A stretch of 64,000 bases of DNA from CAIUMH01 sp963758555 (GTDB taxonomy: Bacteria; Actinomycetota; Acidimicrobiia; Acidimicrobiales; RAAP-2): positions 1-64,000 of the forward strand of contig CAVWVW010000005.1 of assembly GCA_963758555.1 (NCBI GenBank). The letters are read 5' to 3'. A model generated the notes under the pieces. That model was not told the DNA's origin. It saw only the letters and a program-made list of their open reading frames with translations, and did not search any database. The position numbers and the translations under genes are program-made. Below, in pieces: positions 54,266 through 63,130 of the stretch; positions within the stretch are counted from its first letter, which is position 1, and each line of letters begins with the position of its first letter.

Positions 54266-54430
54266 CGTCCCCCCAAACAACTCATGATCTTGTGCAACTG
54301 CCCAAGGACCTCACTATCCTGTGCCGCGTTGGTCATGTCAAGGGTGCCGACCACGACGTGGCCAGCACCGCACAGGAGCGCTCTCTGAGCGTTTCGGCAG
54401 GTCACGCACGTGATCAGGGGGGTCGCAACG

Positions 54431-55888
54431 ATGACGCAGTCGCTCGACAGCAACGAGGCGGTGGGCGCCCGAGAGCTGGCGCACTCGACGATCCCGATCA
54501 TCGATCCGGTGACCGAAGAGCAGTACGCCGAGATCACCGACGGTGGCGCCGAGGCCGTTGACGAGGCGGTCGCTCGAGCGCGAGCCAGCTTTGATGGCGC
54601 CCTCTGGCACGGCAAGACGCCGTCGGAGCGGGCCAAGATCCTCTGGAAGGCCGCTGACCTCTTAGAGCAGCGAGCCGAGGAGCTCGGCGCGATCGACTCT
54701 CGCAACGTGGGCAAGACGCTCCAGCAGTCGCGCAACGTGCTCGCCGCCAGCGTCGAGCAGCTCCGCTACTTCTCTGGTTGGTGCACGAAGATCTACGGTC
54801 GCTCGGCCGACCTCAAGTCGGCTGGTGGGATCACCGGCCAGGCGGCAGACCTCCTCGGCTACACGATCAAGGAGCCTGTGGGGGTGGCCGGGGCGATCAT
54901 CCCCTGGAACGGCCCGACCATCAACGCCATCATGAAGCTGGCCCCTGCGCTGACCGCGGGGTGCAGCATCGTGCTCAAGCCCGCCGAGGAGACCCCGCTC
55001 TCTGCGCCGCTGCTGGCCGAGATCTTCGAGCAGGCCGGCGTGCCCGAAGGGGTGGTCAACGTGGTCAACGGCTACGGCCACACCGTCGGCGCGGCGCTGG
55101 CCGCCCACCCCGACGTCGACAAGATCGCCTTCACCGGCTCGAGCGAGGTGGGCAAGATGATCGTTCGAGCGGCCTCGGGCAACCTGAAGAAGGTCCTCTT
55201 AGAGCTGGGCGGGAAGTCTCCGGTCCTCATCTTCGACGACGCCGACCTCGACAAGGCGATCGCCGGCGCAGCGCTCGGGATCTTCATCAACTCGGGCCAG
55301 GGCTGTGTGTGCGGGTCACGGGTCTACGCGCAGCGCGGCGTCTACGACCAGGTCGTCGAGGGCATCGCCAAGGCCGCCCAGGCGCTCACGCTCGGCGGCC
55401 CCGACGAGCCGAACGTCAACCTCGGTCCCCTGATCAGCCAGAAGCAGCTCACCCGGGTGATGGGCTTCATCGACGAGGGCCGCCGCGACGGCGTCGACGT
55501 CATCACTGGGGGCAGCCGGCTCGATCGAACCGGCTACTTCGTCGAGCCCACCGTGCTCACCGAGGTCCGCCCCGAGATGCGGCTCTTCCGCGAGGAGATC
55601 TTCGGGCCGGTGGTCGCCGTCATGCCCTTTGACGATGAAGAAGAGGTGATCGCCTCGGCGAACGACTCGCTCTACGGCCTCGCGGCCGCCGTCTGGACCA
55701 ACGACCTCGGCCGGGCTCACCGGCTGGCCAAGCGCCTCGAAGCCGGCACGATCTGGCTCAACGCCCAGTTCGCCTGGGATCCGGCCATGCCCTTCGGTGG
55801 CTACAAGGAGTCCGGGTGGGGCTATGAGTTCGGCGTCGAGGGGCTCGACTCCTACATGAAGACCAAGGCGGTCTACACCGGGCTCTAG
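54431..55888 (+). CDS. NAD(P)-dependent aldehyde dehydrogenase
   Basis: A 485-residue ALDH with all active-site elements: IIPWNGPTINAIMKL (Asn), FTGSSEVGKMI, ELGGKSPVLIFDDAD (general-base Glu) and NSGQGCVCGSR (catalytic Cys). It ends MPFGGYKESGWGYEFG. GGGGGG-type ribosome site before ATG 54431. It probably oxidises the aldehyde made by the divergent mycofactocin-type SDR or the nearby alcohol dehydrogenases. Confidence 0.95.
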   Translation: MTQSLDSNEAVGARELAHSTIPIIDPVTEEQYAEITDGGAEAVDEAVARARASFDGALWHGKTPSERAKILWKAADLLEQRAEELGAIDSRNVGKTLQQSRNVLAASVEQLRYFSGWCTKIYGRSADLKSAGGITGQAADLLGYTIKEPVGVAGAIIPWNGPTINAIMKLAPALTAGCSIVLKPAEETPLSAPLLAEIFEQAGVPEGVVNVVNGYGHTVGAALAAHPDVDKIAFTGSSEVGKMIVRAASGNLKKVLLELGGKSPVLIFDDADLDKAIAGAALGIFINSGQGCVCGSRVYAQRGVYDQVVEGIAKAAQALTLGGPDEPNVNLGPLISQKQLTRVMGFIDEGRRDGVDVITGGSRLDRTGYFVEPTVLTEVRPEMRLFREEIFGPVVAVMPFDDEEEVIASANDSLYGLAAAVWTNDLGRAHRLAKRLEAGTIWLNAQFAWDPAMPFGGYKESGWGYEFGVEGLDSYMKTKAVYTGL

Positions 55889-55954
55889 CCAGCGATTCGG
55901 CGCCCCCGCTCCCACCCTCGCCACGGGAGCTCAGCACCGGGTCAAGCAGGTGGC

Positions 55955-56755
55955 CTACTGCGCGTTGCGTTCGCACTGGCAGGCGATGAAGCGGTTCCAA
56001 TCGGTGGCCCGCTCGACGAGAGCCTCGGTCACCGAGGGGTCCGTGTAGACCATGAAGGTGTTGGCGAGGATGGCGTCTGCCACCATCTCGCCGACGACCT
56101 CTGGTTGGAGCAGGGCGTACTGCTCGCCGGGTCCCAAGCTCTTGACCGAGGTGCCAAAGGTCGGCATCGACGAGGCGATGTTCGTGATGACCCCACCCGG
56201 GCAGAGGACCGTCACGCCCACGCCCAGAGGATCGAGGTAGAGCCGCAAGCCCTCGGAGATCTGGACCACCGCGGCCTTGGAGGCCGAGTACGGCAGGCGC
56301 GCGTAGGTGTAGGTGAAGAGCCCGGCGAACGAGGCGGTGTTCACGAGATGACCGTGACCCTGCTCGATCAGGTGCGGGACGAAGACGTGGATGCTGCGCA
56401 CCACGGAGAAGAGGTTGACCTCGATGATCCGTCGCCACTCCTCTTGGGGCAGCTCCTCGGGACGGCCGTTGGTGATCGCACCGGCATTGTTCATCACGAC
56501 GTCGACCGAGCCGAAGTGCTCGAGCGCGACGGTCTTCAAGCTCGCCACGTCCTCATCGGAGGTGACGTCGCAGCGCACAGCGACCGCTGCTCCGCCCGCA
56601 GCGATGATCTCGTCTGCGACGAGCTGGCCCCCCTCCTCATCGAGGTCGGCCACGACGACCTTGGCCCCTCGGGCCGCGAGCGCATGAGCGCTGGCTCGAC
56701 CGATGCCGCTCGCCGCGCCGGTGACGATCGCCGTCTTGTGCTCCAAGGACTCCAC
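55955..56755 (-). CDS. short-chain dehydrogenase/reductase
   Basis: A 266-residue SDR with TGAASGIG, acidic VVADLDEEG, NNAG, Ser in NTASFAGLF and YSASK. The later region, with PGGVITNIASSMPTF and DWNRFIACQ, is of the ketoreductase type with a longer tail. GTG 56755 starts VESLEHKTAIV, five bases after the stop of the upstream CMD gene, with AGGAGG inside that gene's end. The two genes are one transcript. Substrate unknown. Confidence 0.88.
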   Translation of the reverse strand: MESLEHKTAIVTGAASGIGRASAHALAARGAKVVVADLDEEGGQLVADEIIAAGGAAVAVRCDVTSDEDVASLKTVALEHFGSVDVVMNNAGAITNGRPEELPQEEWRRIIEVNLFSVVRSIHVFVPHLIEQGHGHLVNTASFAGLFTYTYARLPYSASKAAVVQISEGLRLYLDPLGVGVTVLCPGGVITNIASSMPTFGTSVKSLGPGEQYALLQPEVVGEMVADAILANTFMVYTDPSVTEALVERATDWNRFIACQCERNAQ

Positions 56756-56760
56756 GATGC

Positions 56761-57160
56761 TCAGGCCTCCTGCTCGCCGGCGTCGTGCGCCTCCACGGCT
56801 TGACGAGCGATGCGAGCCGCAGCGCTCGCCGCCGGGAAGCCGGCGTAGCCCGAGGCGTGATAGATGATCTCCTCGAGCTCCTCGACGCTCAGACCGTTGT
56901 TGAGACCGATGCGGAAGTGGATGCCCAGCTCGTCGTGCGACCCGAGGCCGATGAGCATGCCGATGGTCAGCAGGCTCCTCGATCTGCGGTCGAGACCGGG
57001 ACGAAGCCACAGCCGAGCGAAGACCGTCTCCATCGCCTGGTCACCGAGCTCTCGGCGCGAACTGCCTTGCTGAGCCCGAGGCATCGCTCTCTTGGTCGGC
57101 GAAGAGGTCGGGCAGCATCTCTCGAAGGACGGCGAATCCCTCGTCTCGGGGTGTGGTCAC
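56761..57160 (-). CDS. carboxymuconolactone decarboxylase-family protein, frameshifted
   Basis: A CMD-fold protein of about 132 residues related to 4-carboxymuconolactone decarboxylase and AhpD. The N-terminal piece from GTG 57160 (VTTPRDEGFAVLREMLPDL) is in another frame than the main block SSRRELGDQAMETVFARLW. One base too many near 57070 explains this. The core LLTIGMLIGLGSHDELGIHFRIGLNNG is intact; there is no CxxC, so an AhpD-type peroxidase role is unlikely. It is co-transcribed with the SDR. Confidence 0.82.
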
Positions 57161-57274
57161 GGTGTTCTCCGATCCGCAGGGCGGTCACGCCCGGCTCGCT
57201 GCCCATGATGCTGCTCCACGAGGGCGCACCGTGCGCCCTTCGTCGCGACGCGGTGGCGTCCCGATCGGTGGTGC

Positions 57275-58967
57275 TCACTCGCCGTCGAGGTCACGAGCGC
57301 GAAATGCGACGACGCCCCCGAGCCCCAGGGCCACGCCCACGGCGAGCATGAGGCCGTTCGTCCCCCAGCGAGGCGTGGCTGCTGGCGCCGAGGCCATCTG
57401 GTGGAAGACCGAGGTGTCAAGGACCCAGTGGCTCACCGCACCGATGCCACCGATGATGACGATCAGCAGGGACCAGCCCAGCACGGCGTAGAGAACGATC
57501 GACGTCAGCCTCGGTCGAAGACCGAAGGTCAGCACCCCGATCCCGAGGATCACCACCGCCGGCGGCACCACGTTGAGCCCGGCGGCTAGCAGTGCGGCGA
57601 AGCTCACCCCGGCACCCTGGCTGGTCGCCCCCACCCAGGCCCACAGTCCCGCCAGCAGACCGCCGAGCACGAGCACGCCGATCGCCAGGAGGATCCGACC
57701 CCCAAGCCACGCGCTTCGAGAGAGCGGACGGACCACGAGCTGCTCAAGCCTGCCGCTCGGCCTCCTCTGAGCGAAGCGCCGTGAGCTGAGAGGCGGCGAC
57801 GAAGGCCAGCAGGACGGCGAAGACCAAGAAGCACACGCCGAGCACCGCCTTGGCGCCTTCTCCCTCGGCACCGAGCTTCTTGAACACGTCACCGACCGAG
57901 GAGCTCGAGATCGCCGCCCCCGCTGACTTGGCGACGAAGCCATAGAGCAGCGCCATGACCGAGATCGCCACCCACCAGCCGATGACCACGGGACGGACCA
58001 GGCGCACGGCGAGGCCACCAGGTCCCGCGAGCAGACCGAACCGAGGGCGCCGCCTCGGGCGATCGGCGATGACGCTGGCGCCGACGTCACGCGCTCCCGC
58101 CAGCTGGATGGCGAGAAGGGCGAGACCAGCGGTGAAGGCGACGATCGGCACCAACGCCACCGGGTTGGGCGCGCTGAGGGCTCGGAGCTCCTCGACCCAG
58201 CCGAGCGGTGACGCCCAGATGAGCCCGTGCACGCCCAAGCCGGCGTCTGCCACCATCCGGACCACGTACGCAGCGCCGAGGAGGACCGCCGCATAGGACG
58301 CTGCTTGTCGTCGAGTCGCGCCGAGCTGGCTCGTCACCGCACCCACGCCCAAGAACATGGCCGCGCTGGCCACCATGGCGAGGGCGAAGAAGCACGAGCT
58401 CCCGACGGAGAACGCCACCTTCGCGTCCCTCCCCGCCGCGAGGGTGATCACCGCAGTGGTCGCCCAGAGCGCGGTCACGCCCAGCGCCATCCCTGCCAAG
58501 GCCTGTGCGGTGGCCCGCCGCGCGGTGGTCTGGCCGACCAAGAGCACCTCCCAGCGACCGCTGTCCTCTTCGCCGCGGAGCATCCGCGTGCTGAACAGGA
58601 GGCCCCAGACCGCTCCCAGGATCATCAAGGTCATCGAGATCTTGAACGCGGTGAAGCCGGCGACGCTCCCGAGGTCGGGGGATGGCCCGAAGAGCAGGCT
58701 GGTCGCCTTGTTCGAGCCGTAGGCGACCACCAGGGCCGCGCGCTGAGCCTGGGTCTTGTAGATCGTGGTGTAGCTGATCGCCGACGACGCGATCGACACG
58801 CCGAAGAGGCAGCCCCAGAGCACGCCCGAGCGAACGGCCCGCCTCGCGGTGAGCGAGGCGACGACGGTGCGGGGCGAGCGGCGGCTCGCTGATCGGGGAG
58901 CCGTTCGCTCCGCCAGGTCAGTCGTCAAGACGGCCCGACGCTTCACGGGTGCCGTGCTCGTGGCCAT
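57275..58967 (-). CDS. large ABC-2 exporter permease (polyketide/antibiotic exporter type), frameshifted
   Basis: About 563 residues with around 12 hydrophobic segments, the size of tetronasin-type permeases in which two ABC-2 halves are fused. Block 1 (58967 to about 57755) includes VLWGCLFGVSIASSAISY and EEDSGRWEVLLVGQTTARR. Block 2 from 57755 has GRLEQLVVRPLSRSAWLG, the second-half copy of the same cytosolic loop. One base too many near 57755 separates them. The start overlaps the ATPase gene by 50 bases. The ATPase and permease would form one exporter. Confidence 0.85.
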
Positions 58968-59853
58968 AGTGGGCGAGGAACAGCTCTTCGAGGCTTGGCT
59001 CCCGGCTGACGAGCCGGGTGACTCGGGTCGACGCCAGCTCCTTGATCAGCGGCTCGATCGATCCCTGCACCTGACAGCGCACCAGCTGGCCCTCGACCTC
59101 GATCAGGCTGACCCCAGGGCACTGCCGACAGCGCAGGGGAGTGCGCCCTCGAAGGTCACCTCCACGCTCAGCGCGCTCGAGGTGGCGCATCGCGGCCAGC
59201 GTGCCCATCTCGACGAGCCTCCCGGAGCGGAGCACACCGACCCGATCACAGAGGGCTTCCACCTCGCTCATGAGGTGCGAGGAGAGGAAGATCGTCTGGC
59301 CCCGCTCTCGGGCCTCTCGAACGCACAGGCGGAACGCCTGCTCCATGAGCGGGTCGAGCCCGCTCGTCGGCTCATCGAAGACCAAGAGCTCCGGGCGGCT
59401 CATCAGCGCGGCGATCAAGATGACCTTCTGACGGTTGCCCTTCGAATAGGCACGGACCTTCTTGTCGACGTCGAGCTCGAAGCGTGCGATGAGCGCTGCT
59501 CGGTAGGCCTCGTCGACCATCCCCTGCACGCGACCGAGGAGGTGCAGCGTCTCCTCGCCGGTCAACGAGGGCCACAGGTTCGCCTCGCCGGCCACGTAGC
59601 CCAGGCGGCGATGGGTCTCGACCGGCTGGGTGGCGCAGTCCAACCCAAAGATCGTCGCACGCCCTCGCGTGGGCTTGATGAGCCCCAAGAGCAGCTTGAT
59701 CGTGGTGGTCTTGCCCGCTCCGTTGGGTCCGAGGAAGCCCACCACCTCCCCGCGCTCGACGCGAAGGGCAAGATCGCTCAGGACCTCCACGCCGGCATAG
59801 GCCTTGGTGAGACCCACCGTCTCGATCGCCAGGGCACCCGGTGCGTCGTCCAT
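58918..59853 (-). CDS. ABC transporter ATP-binding protein
   Basis: A 311-residue ATPase with Walker A GPNGAGKT, signature YSKGNRQKVILIAAL (S-K-G-N variant), Walker B LLVFDEPTSGLDPLM and switch SSHLMSEVEAL. ATG 59853 follows GGAGGAG. A stretch of about 20 residues near 59190-59115 (GDLRGRTPLRCRQC) looks out of frame. The alternative frame gives VEVTFEGALP, which fits the family, so two compensating indels are likely there. It is paired with the permease at 57275-58967. Confidence 0.9.
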   Translation of the reverse strand: MDDAPGALAIETVGLTKAYAGVEVLSDLALRVERGEVVGFLGPNGAGKTTTIKLLLGLIKPTRGRATIFGLDCATQPVETHRRLGYVAGEANLWPSLTGEETLHLLGRVQGMVDEAYRAALIARFELDVDKKVRAYSKGNRQKVILIAALMSRPELLVFDEPTSGLDPLMEQAFRLCVREARERGQTIFLSSHLMSEVEALCDRVGVLRSGRLVEMGTLAAMRHLERAERGGDLRGRTPLRCRQCPGVSLIEVEGQLVRCQVQGSIEPLIKELASTRVTRLVSREPSLEELFLAHYGHEHGTREASGRLDD

Positions 59854-59895
59854 ATCCTGCAGTCTCCTCCGTCCTCGAACCGGCTGAGAAGCAAG

Positions 59896-59939
59896 CGACC
59901 CCCACCCGGACCGGCACTGGGCCAGTCGGGCAGGGGTCG
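59896..59939 (-). terminator. hairpin between membrane protein gene and ABC operon
   Basis: CGACCCC (59896-59902) pairs with GGGGTCG (59933-59939), enclosing a smaller ACTGG-G-CCAGT stem. It lies 21 nt after the end of the membrane protein gene on the minus strand and would separate it from the ABC operon. Confidence 0.55.
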
Positions 59940-59959
59940 TTCGTCTCATCGCCAGATGC

Positions 59960-60583
59960 CTAGGCGTTCACCAGCTCGGTCTCGGCGACGCGGTGTGCAT
60001 GCACCTCGATCTCGGCTGCCTCATCCGTGCGCCGAGCGTGCCAGAAGCCAAACCCGACCAAGATGGCCATCAGCGCGGCCAGCACGAAGCAGCAGATCGC
60101 TGCCACGAGGGCGATCGTGGCAAAGGTCCCGAAGGCATAGGCCTCAAGCAGCAGGCCACGGAGCGTGGTGCCCTGGAAGACCGTCTGGACCTGGGCCTCA
60201 GCTGCCGTGTAGGCCGCAGACCCCTTGGGCAGCGCCATGGCCGCTGTGCTGAGCTGCGAGTAGGTCTTGCCTCCGCCGATCTCCTGGAGGTGGACGGCGA
60301 TGAAGTCATCGGCGTAGACCTCGGCCTGAGCCCCCGTGGTCAGTGGCTGCCCGGCGTACTGGCTCACCGAGGGAATCATCGAGGGGGTGATCTCGGAGCC
60401 GGCCACAGGGTGAGCGAAGGCGGCCTTCGAGGGGAACACGATCTGCTGCTGCGCCAGCTGGTTGTGCACGTTTGAGTTGGCGAAGCTGTAGCCCCACATG
60501 AGCAGGCCTCCGGCGACCACCAGGGCCCCCACGATCAGCAGACCTCCAAGACTCACTAACAGGTCGAACATCTTTCGCTGCAT
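59960..60583 (-). CDS. conserved two-TM membrane protein of unknown function
   Basis: A 207-residue protein. TM1 is near residues 8-30 (LVSLGGLLIVGALVVAGGLL). It is followed by an outside region of about 110 residues (VHNQLAQQQIVFPSKAAF, YAGQPLTTGAQAEVYADDF) and TM2 near 148-175 (FATIALVAAICCFVLAALMA). A His/Arg-rich cytosolic tail ends the protein. The pattern NVHNQLAQQQIVFP and GTTLRGLLLEAYAFG recurs in actinobacterial proteins that, to my knowledge, lack a function. GAGGAG precedes ATG 60583. Two DosR-like palindromes lie 81-117 nt upstream. Confidence 0.78.
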   Translation of the reverse strand: MQRKMFDLLVSLGGLLIVGALVVAGGLLMWGYSFANSNVHNQLAQQQIVFPSKAAFAHPVAGSEITPSMIPSVSQYAGQPLTTGAQAEVYADDFIAVHLQEIGGGKTYSQLSTAAMALPKGSAAYTAAEAQVQTVFQGTTLRGLLLEAYAFGTFATIALVAAICCFVLAALMAILVGFGFWHARRTDEAAEIEVHAHRVAETELVNA

Positions 60584-60663
60584 CGCATCGCTCCTCTGTC
60601 GTCGTGTCACCTCGGTGTGAGGCGCTCTGCCCCCAGTGTCGGTGAGCCAGGCCCGCTTCGAAT

Positions 60664-60678
60664 GGGTCCAAAGGTCCC
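60664..60678. promoter_or_regulatory. DosR-like palindrome 1
   Basis: GGGTCC-AAA-GGTCCC, followed by AAG, resembles the DosR core GGGACTWWAGTCCC but has a 3-nt centre. It is in the 289-nt divergent region between the membrane protein and small protein B, 81-95 nt upstream of the former. Confidence 0.5.
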
Positions 60679-60686
60679 AAGCGCGC

Positions 60687-60700
60687 GGGACCAAGGTCCC
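60687..60700. promoter_or_regulatory. DosR-like palindrome 2
   Basis: GGGACC-AA-GGTCCC is a perfect 14-bp inverted repeat fitting the DosR core GGGACTWWAGTCCC except at the two symmetric T/A positions, and it is followed by AAC. With palindrome 1 it forms a pair with about 23-nt centre-to-centre spacing, as seen for paired DosR sites. Confidence 0.6.
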
Positions 60701-60872
60701 AACGGGTGCGACGTCGCGAGGGCATCGTCAGGGCCTCTGATCTGCTTCGAGGGTCACTTGATGCCGATGCTCTGGGCGGCGCACCGCCTCGAGCATCGAG
60801 GTCGCTCACATCCCTACGACTCAGGAAGAAGGTCCCTAGGACAACGGCTTTGCGTCCAATCAGGATGAGCAG

Positions 60873-61190
60873 ATGAGCATGTACGTCGAGCTCCTCTCCA
60901 CGGCTCTCGATGCCTGGGTGGAGCCTTTGAGCGATGAGGAGATCCTTCGCTATGCGCTTGACCGACGAGCCGAGATGCTGAGGGCCTCCAACCTCCCTGA
61001 AGCCGACGTCTACGACGTCATCGCCACCGAGGTCACCTATGACTGCGCGCTGCTCAAGCTCTGCGAGCGCAGCCACGTGGACGCGACGGTCACTGCCTTT
61101 TGCTTCCCCCGAGCGGAGCGAGCCCGAGTCGAGCGGGCGCTCGCTCGCCACGGCACCGACCTCGCCGCGCTGGCCAGACGGAGGGGCTAG
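60873..61190 (+). CDS. conserved small protein of unknown function, paralogue B, beside DosR-like regulator
   Basis: A 105-residue protein starting MSMYVELLSTALDAW. It is homologous to the product at 13106-13417 (shared N-terminus, central VTYDCALLKLCERSHVD against LDYDVSLIGLARRLNIA, and Arg-rich C-terminal helix). It is predicted soluble and helical, with two cysteines in the middle. Its stop overlaps the end of the convergent response-regulator gene by four bases. Position and paralogy repeat the arrangement of copy A, which suggests a function tied to the DosR-like system. Confidence 0.78.
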   Translation: MSMYVELLSTALDAWVEPLSDEEILRYALDRRAEMLRASNLPEADVYDVIATEVTYDCALLKLCERSHVDATVTAFCFPRAERARVERALARHGTDLAALARRRG

Positions 61191-61843
61191 ATCGCCGAGC
61201 TCTCCGTGCCGCTTGCCTTGAGCTTGGTGGCGTAGATCGCGGCCTCGGTGCGTGAGCTCATGCCCAGCTTGGCGAAGAGCGCGGTGAGGTAGTTCTTGAT
61301 CGTCTTCTCCGAGAGGAACATGGCCTCCGCGATCTGGCGGTTCGTCTTCCCTTCGGCGATGAGCGCCAAGATCCGCTGCTGCTGAGGTGACAGCACGTCG
61401 AGCTCCGCATTGGGCTTCGGGGGGTTCGAGATGCGCTCGACCACCCGGGCGACGGCCCGCGGATCCATGAGCGACCCGCCACTCGCCACCTTCTTGACGT
61501 CCGCGATCAGGTCGCGAGCCTTGACCTGCTTGAGCACGTAGCCCGCCGCACCAGCCATCACCGAGGCGTAGAGGGCCTCGTCATCGGCGAAGCTCGTGAG
61601 CATCAGGCACACGAGCTCGGGCATGAGGGAGCGGATGTCCCGACACACCTCGATGCCGTTGCCCTCTTCCAGCCGGACGTCCAAGATGGCGACGTCGGGC
61701 TTCGCCAACACCATGCGCGTCAGGGCCTCGTGGGCGGTGGCGGCTTCGCCGACGACCTCGACGTCCTCGTCGCTCTCGAGGAGGCTTCGGATCCCCTCGC
61801 GGACCAGCTCATGGTCGTCGAGCAGGAACACCCTGATGGACAT
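61187..61843 (-). CDS. DosR/DevR-type (NarL/LuxR) response regulator, copy B
   Basis: A 218-residue regulator starting MSIRVFLLDDHELVREG at 61843. The receiver has VAILDVRLEEGNGIEV (phospho-Asp), LTSFADDEALY and GYVLKQVK. The helix-turn-helix domain has LSPQQQRILALIAEGKTN and TIKNYLTALFAKLGMSSR. It is close to copy A (13442-14113) throughout. It diverges from kinase B with 89 nt between and converges on small protein B. Confidence 0.93.
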   Translation of the reverse strand: MSIRVFLLDDHELVREGIRSLLESDEDVEVVGEAATAHEALTRMVLAKPDVAILDVRLEEGNGIEVCRDIRSLMPELVCLMLTSFADDEALYASVMAGAAGYVLKQVKARDLIADVKKVASGGSLMDPRAVARVVERISNPPKPNAELDVLSPQQQRILALIAEGKTNRQIAEAMFLSEKTIKNYLTALFAKLGMSSRTEAAIYATKLKASGTESSAI

Positions 61844-61932
61844 GACTCCATTGTGACAGCGACCGCCCACAGGCGCCTCCCAAGCCGACCACGCCTCGCA
61901 CTCCGCCGGTGTGGCCTCGGTACGATCCGTGT

Positions 61933-63070
61933 GTGCCCTACATGCGGGTCGACGACCCGACCAAGCTCCGGCGTCTGCTGGAGGCCGTGCTGATGATCGA
62001 AGCCGATCTCGAGCTGCCGGTCTTGCTGCGCCACATCGTCGAAGAGGCACGCCTGCTGGTGGGGGCCCGCTACGGGGCACTGGGCGTGCTCAACGAGGAG
62101 CGCACGGGCCTTGAGCAGTTCCTCACCGTTGGTCTCGATCCCGACGCCGAGCGAGCGATCGGAGAGCGGCCCACCGGTCGGGGCGTGCTGGGCCTGCTCA
62201 TCACCGATCCCACGTCACTTCGGCTCGATGACTTGGGCTCACACGCCGAGAGCTACGGCTTCCCTCCTGGGCATCCGCCCATGACGTCGTTCCTCGGGGT
62301 GCCCCTCCGCGTCCGAGCGGGGACCGAGGCATACGGCAACCTCTACCTCACCGACAAGAGCAGCGGCGAGGCGTTCTCGGACGAGGACGAGGCCCTCGTC
62401 GAGGCGCTCGCTCTCGCCGCCGGGATCGCCATCGAGAACACCCGGCTGCACGAGCGCGTGAGAATGCTGAGCGTCTTAGACGACCGCGAGCGCATCGGTC
62501 GAGACCTCCACGATCGCGTGGTCCAGAGGCTCTTCGCTATGGGGATGGGGCTCGAGGCCACCAAGCGCCTCTCTGATCTCGAGCTCGTCCGAGAGCAGAT
62601 CGATCGAGCCGTCGATGACGTCGACGCCACGATCTCAGAGATCCGCACCACCATCTTCGAGCTCGGTGACACCACCCTCTCGGGTGGGCTTCGCCAGGGA
62701 GTGCTGGCCCTGGTGAACGAGATGACCCCGTCACTCGGGACACGCCCGGAGGTCTCCTTCTCTGGCCCTCTCGACAGCGTCGTTCCTCAGCCCATGGCCG
62801 ACCACCTGCTGGCCGTGCTCCGAGAGTCGCTGACCAACGCTGCGAAGCACGCGCACGCCACCCGGGTCATCGTCAGCCTCCACGCCGGCGTCGAGCTGCT
62901 CCTCACGGTGAGCGACGACGGGGTGGGCATGGATCCCGCGCTCAGCACAGCCGAGCATGGACTGGGTCTCGCCAACCTGGCACGTTCGCGCCGAGAAGCT
63001 CGACGGGCAGTTCACCTTCGAACCGTCCCTCAGCGGTGGCACCACGCTCACCTGGCGCGTCCCGCTCTAG
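61933..63070 (+). CDS. GAF-domain sensor histidine kinase (DosS/DevS-like), copy B, C-terminal frameshift
   Basis: About 378 residues, similar to kinase A along its whole length. The GAF domain contains GARYGALGVLNEERTG, GFPPGHPPMTSFLGVP and YGNLYLTDK. The HisKA_3 helix is RIGRDLHDRVVQRLFAMG, the N-box RESLTNAAKHAHA, and the G-box HGLGLANLA. One extra base near 62985 sends the frame astray. The corrected text ends RAEKLDGQFTFEPSLSGG to a stop at 63070. GTG 61933 starts VPYMRVDDPTKL, matching copy A. It has a single GAF, like copy A. Confidence 0.9.
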
Positions 63071-63130
63071 AACCGAGCAGGCTTGGCGCGAGCCATCCCC
63101 GATCGATCCGCCCAACCAAGAGGAGTCCCG

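Noticed and set aside
59115..59190. CRQC in the ABC ATPase as a metal-binding insertion
   Set aside because: The segment fits the family only when read in another frame, so it is probably produced by a pair of compensating indels.
58849..60252. 467-codon plus-strand open frame opposite ABC ATPase and membrane protein
   Set aside because: No domain, shadow composition, and two well-supported minus-strand genes occupy the same DNA.
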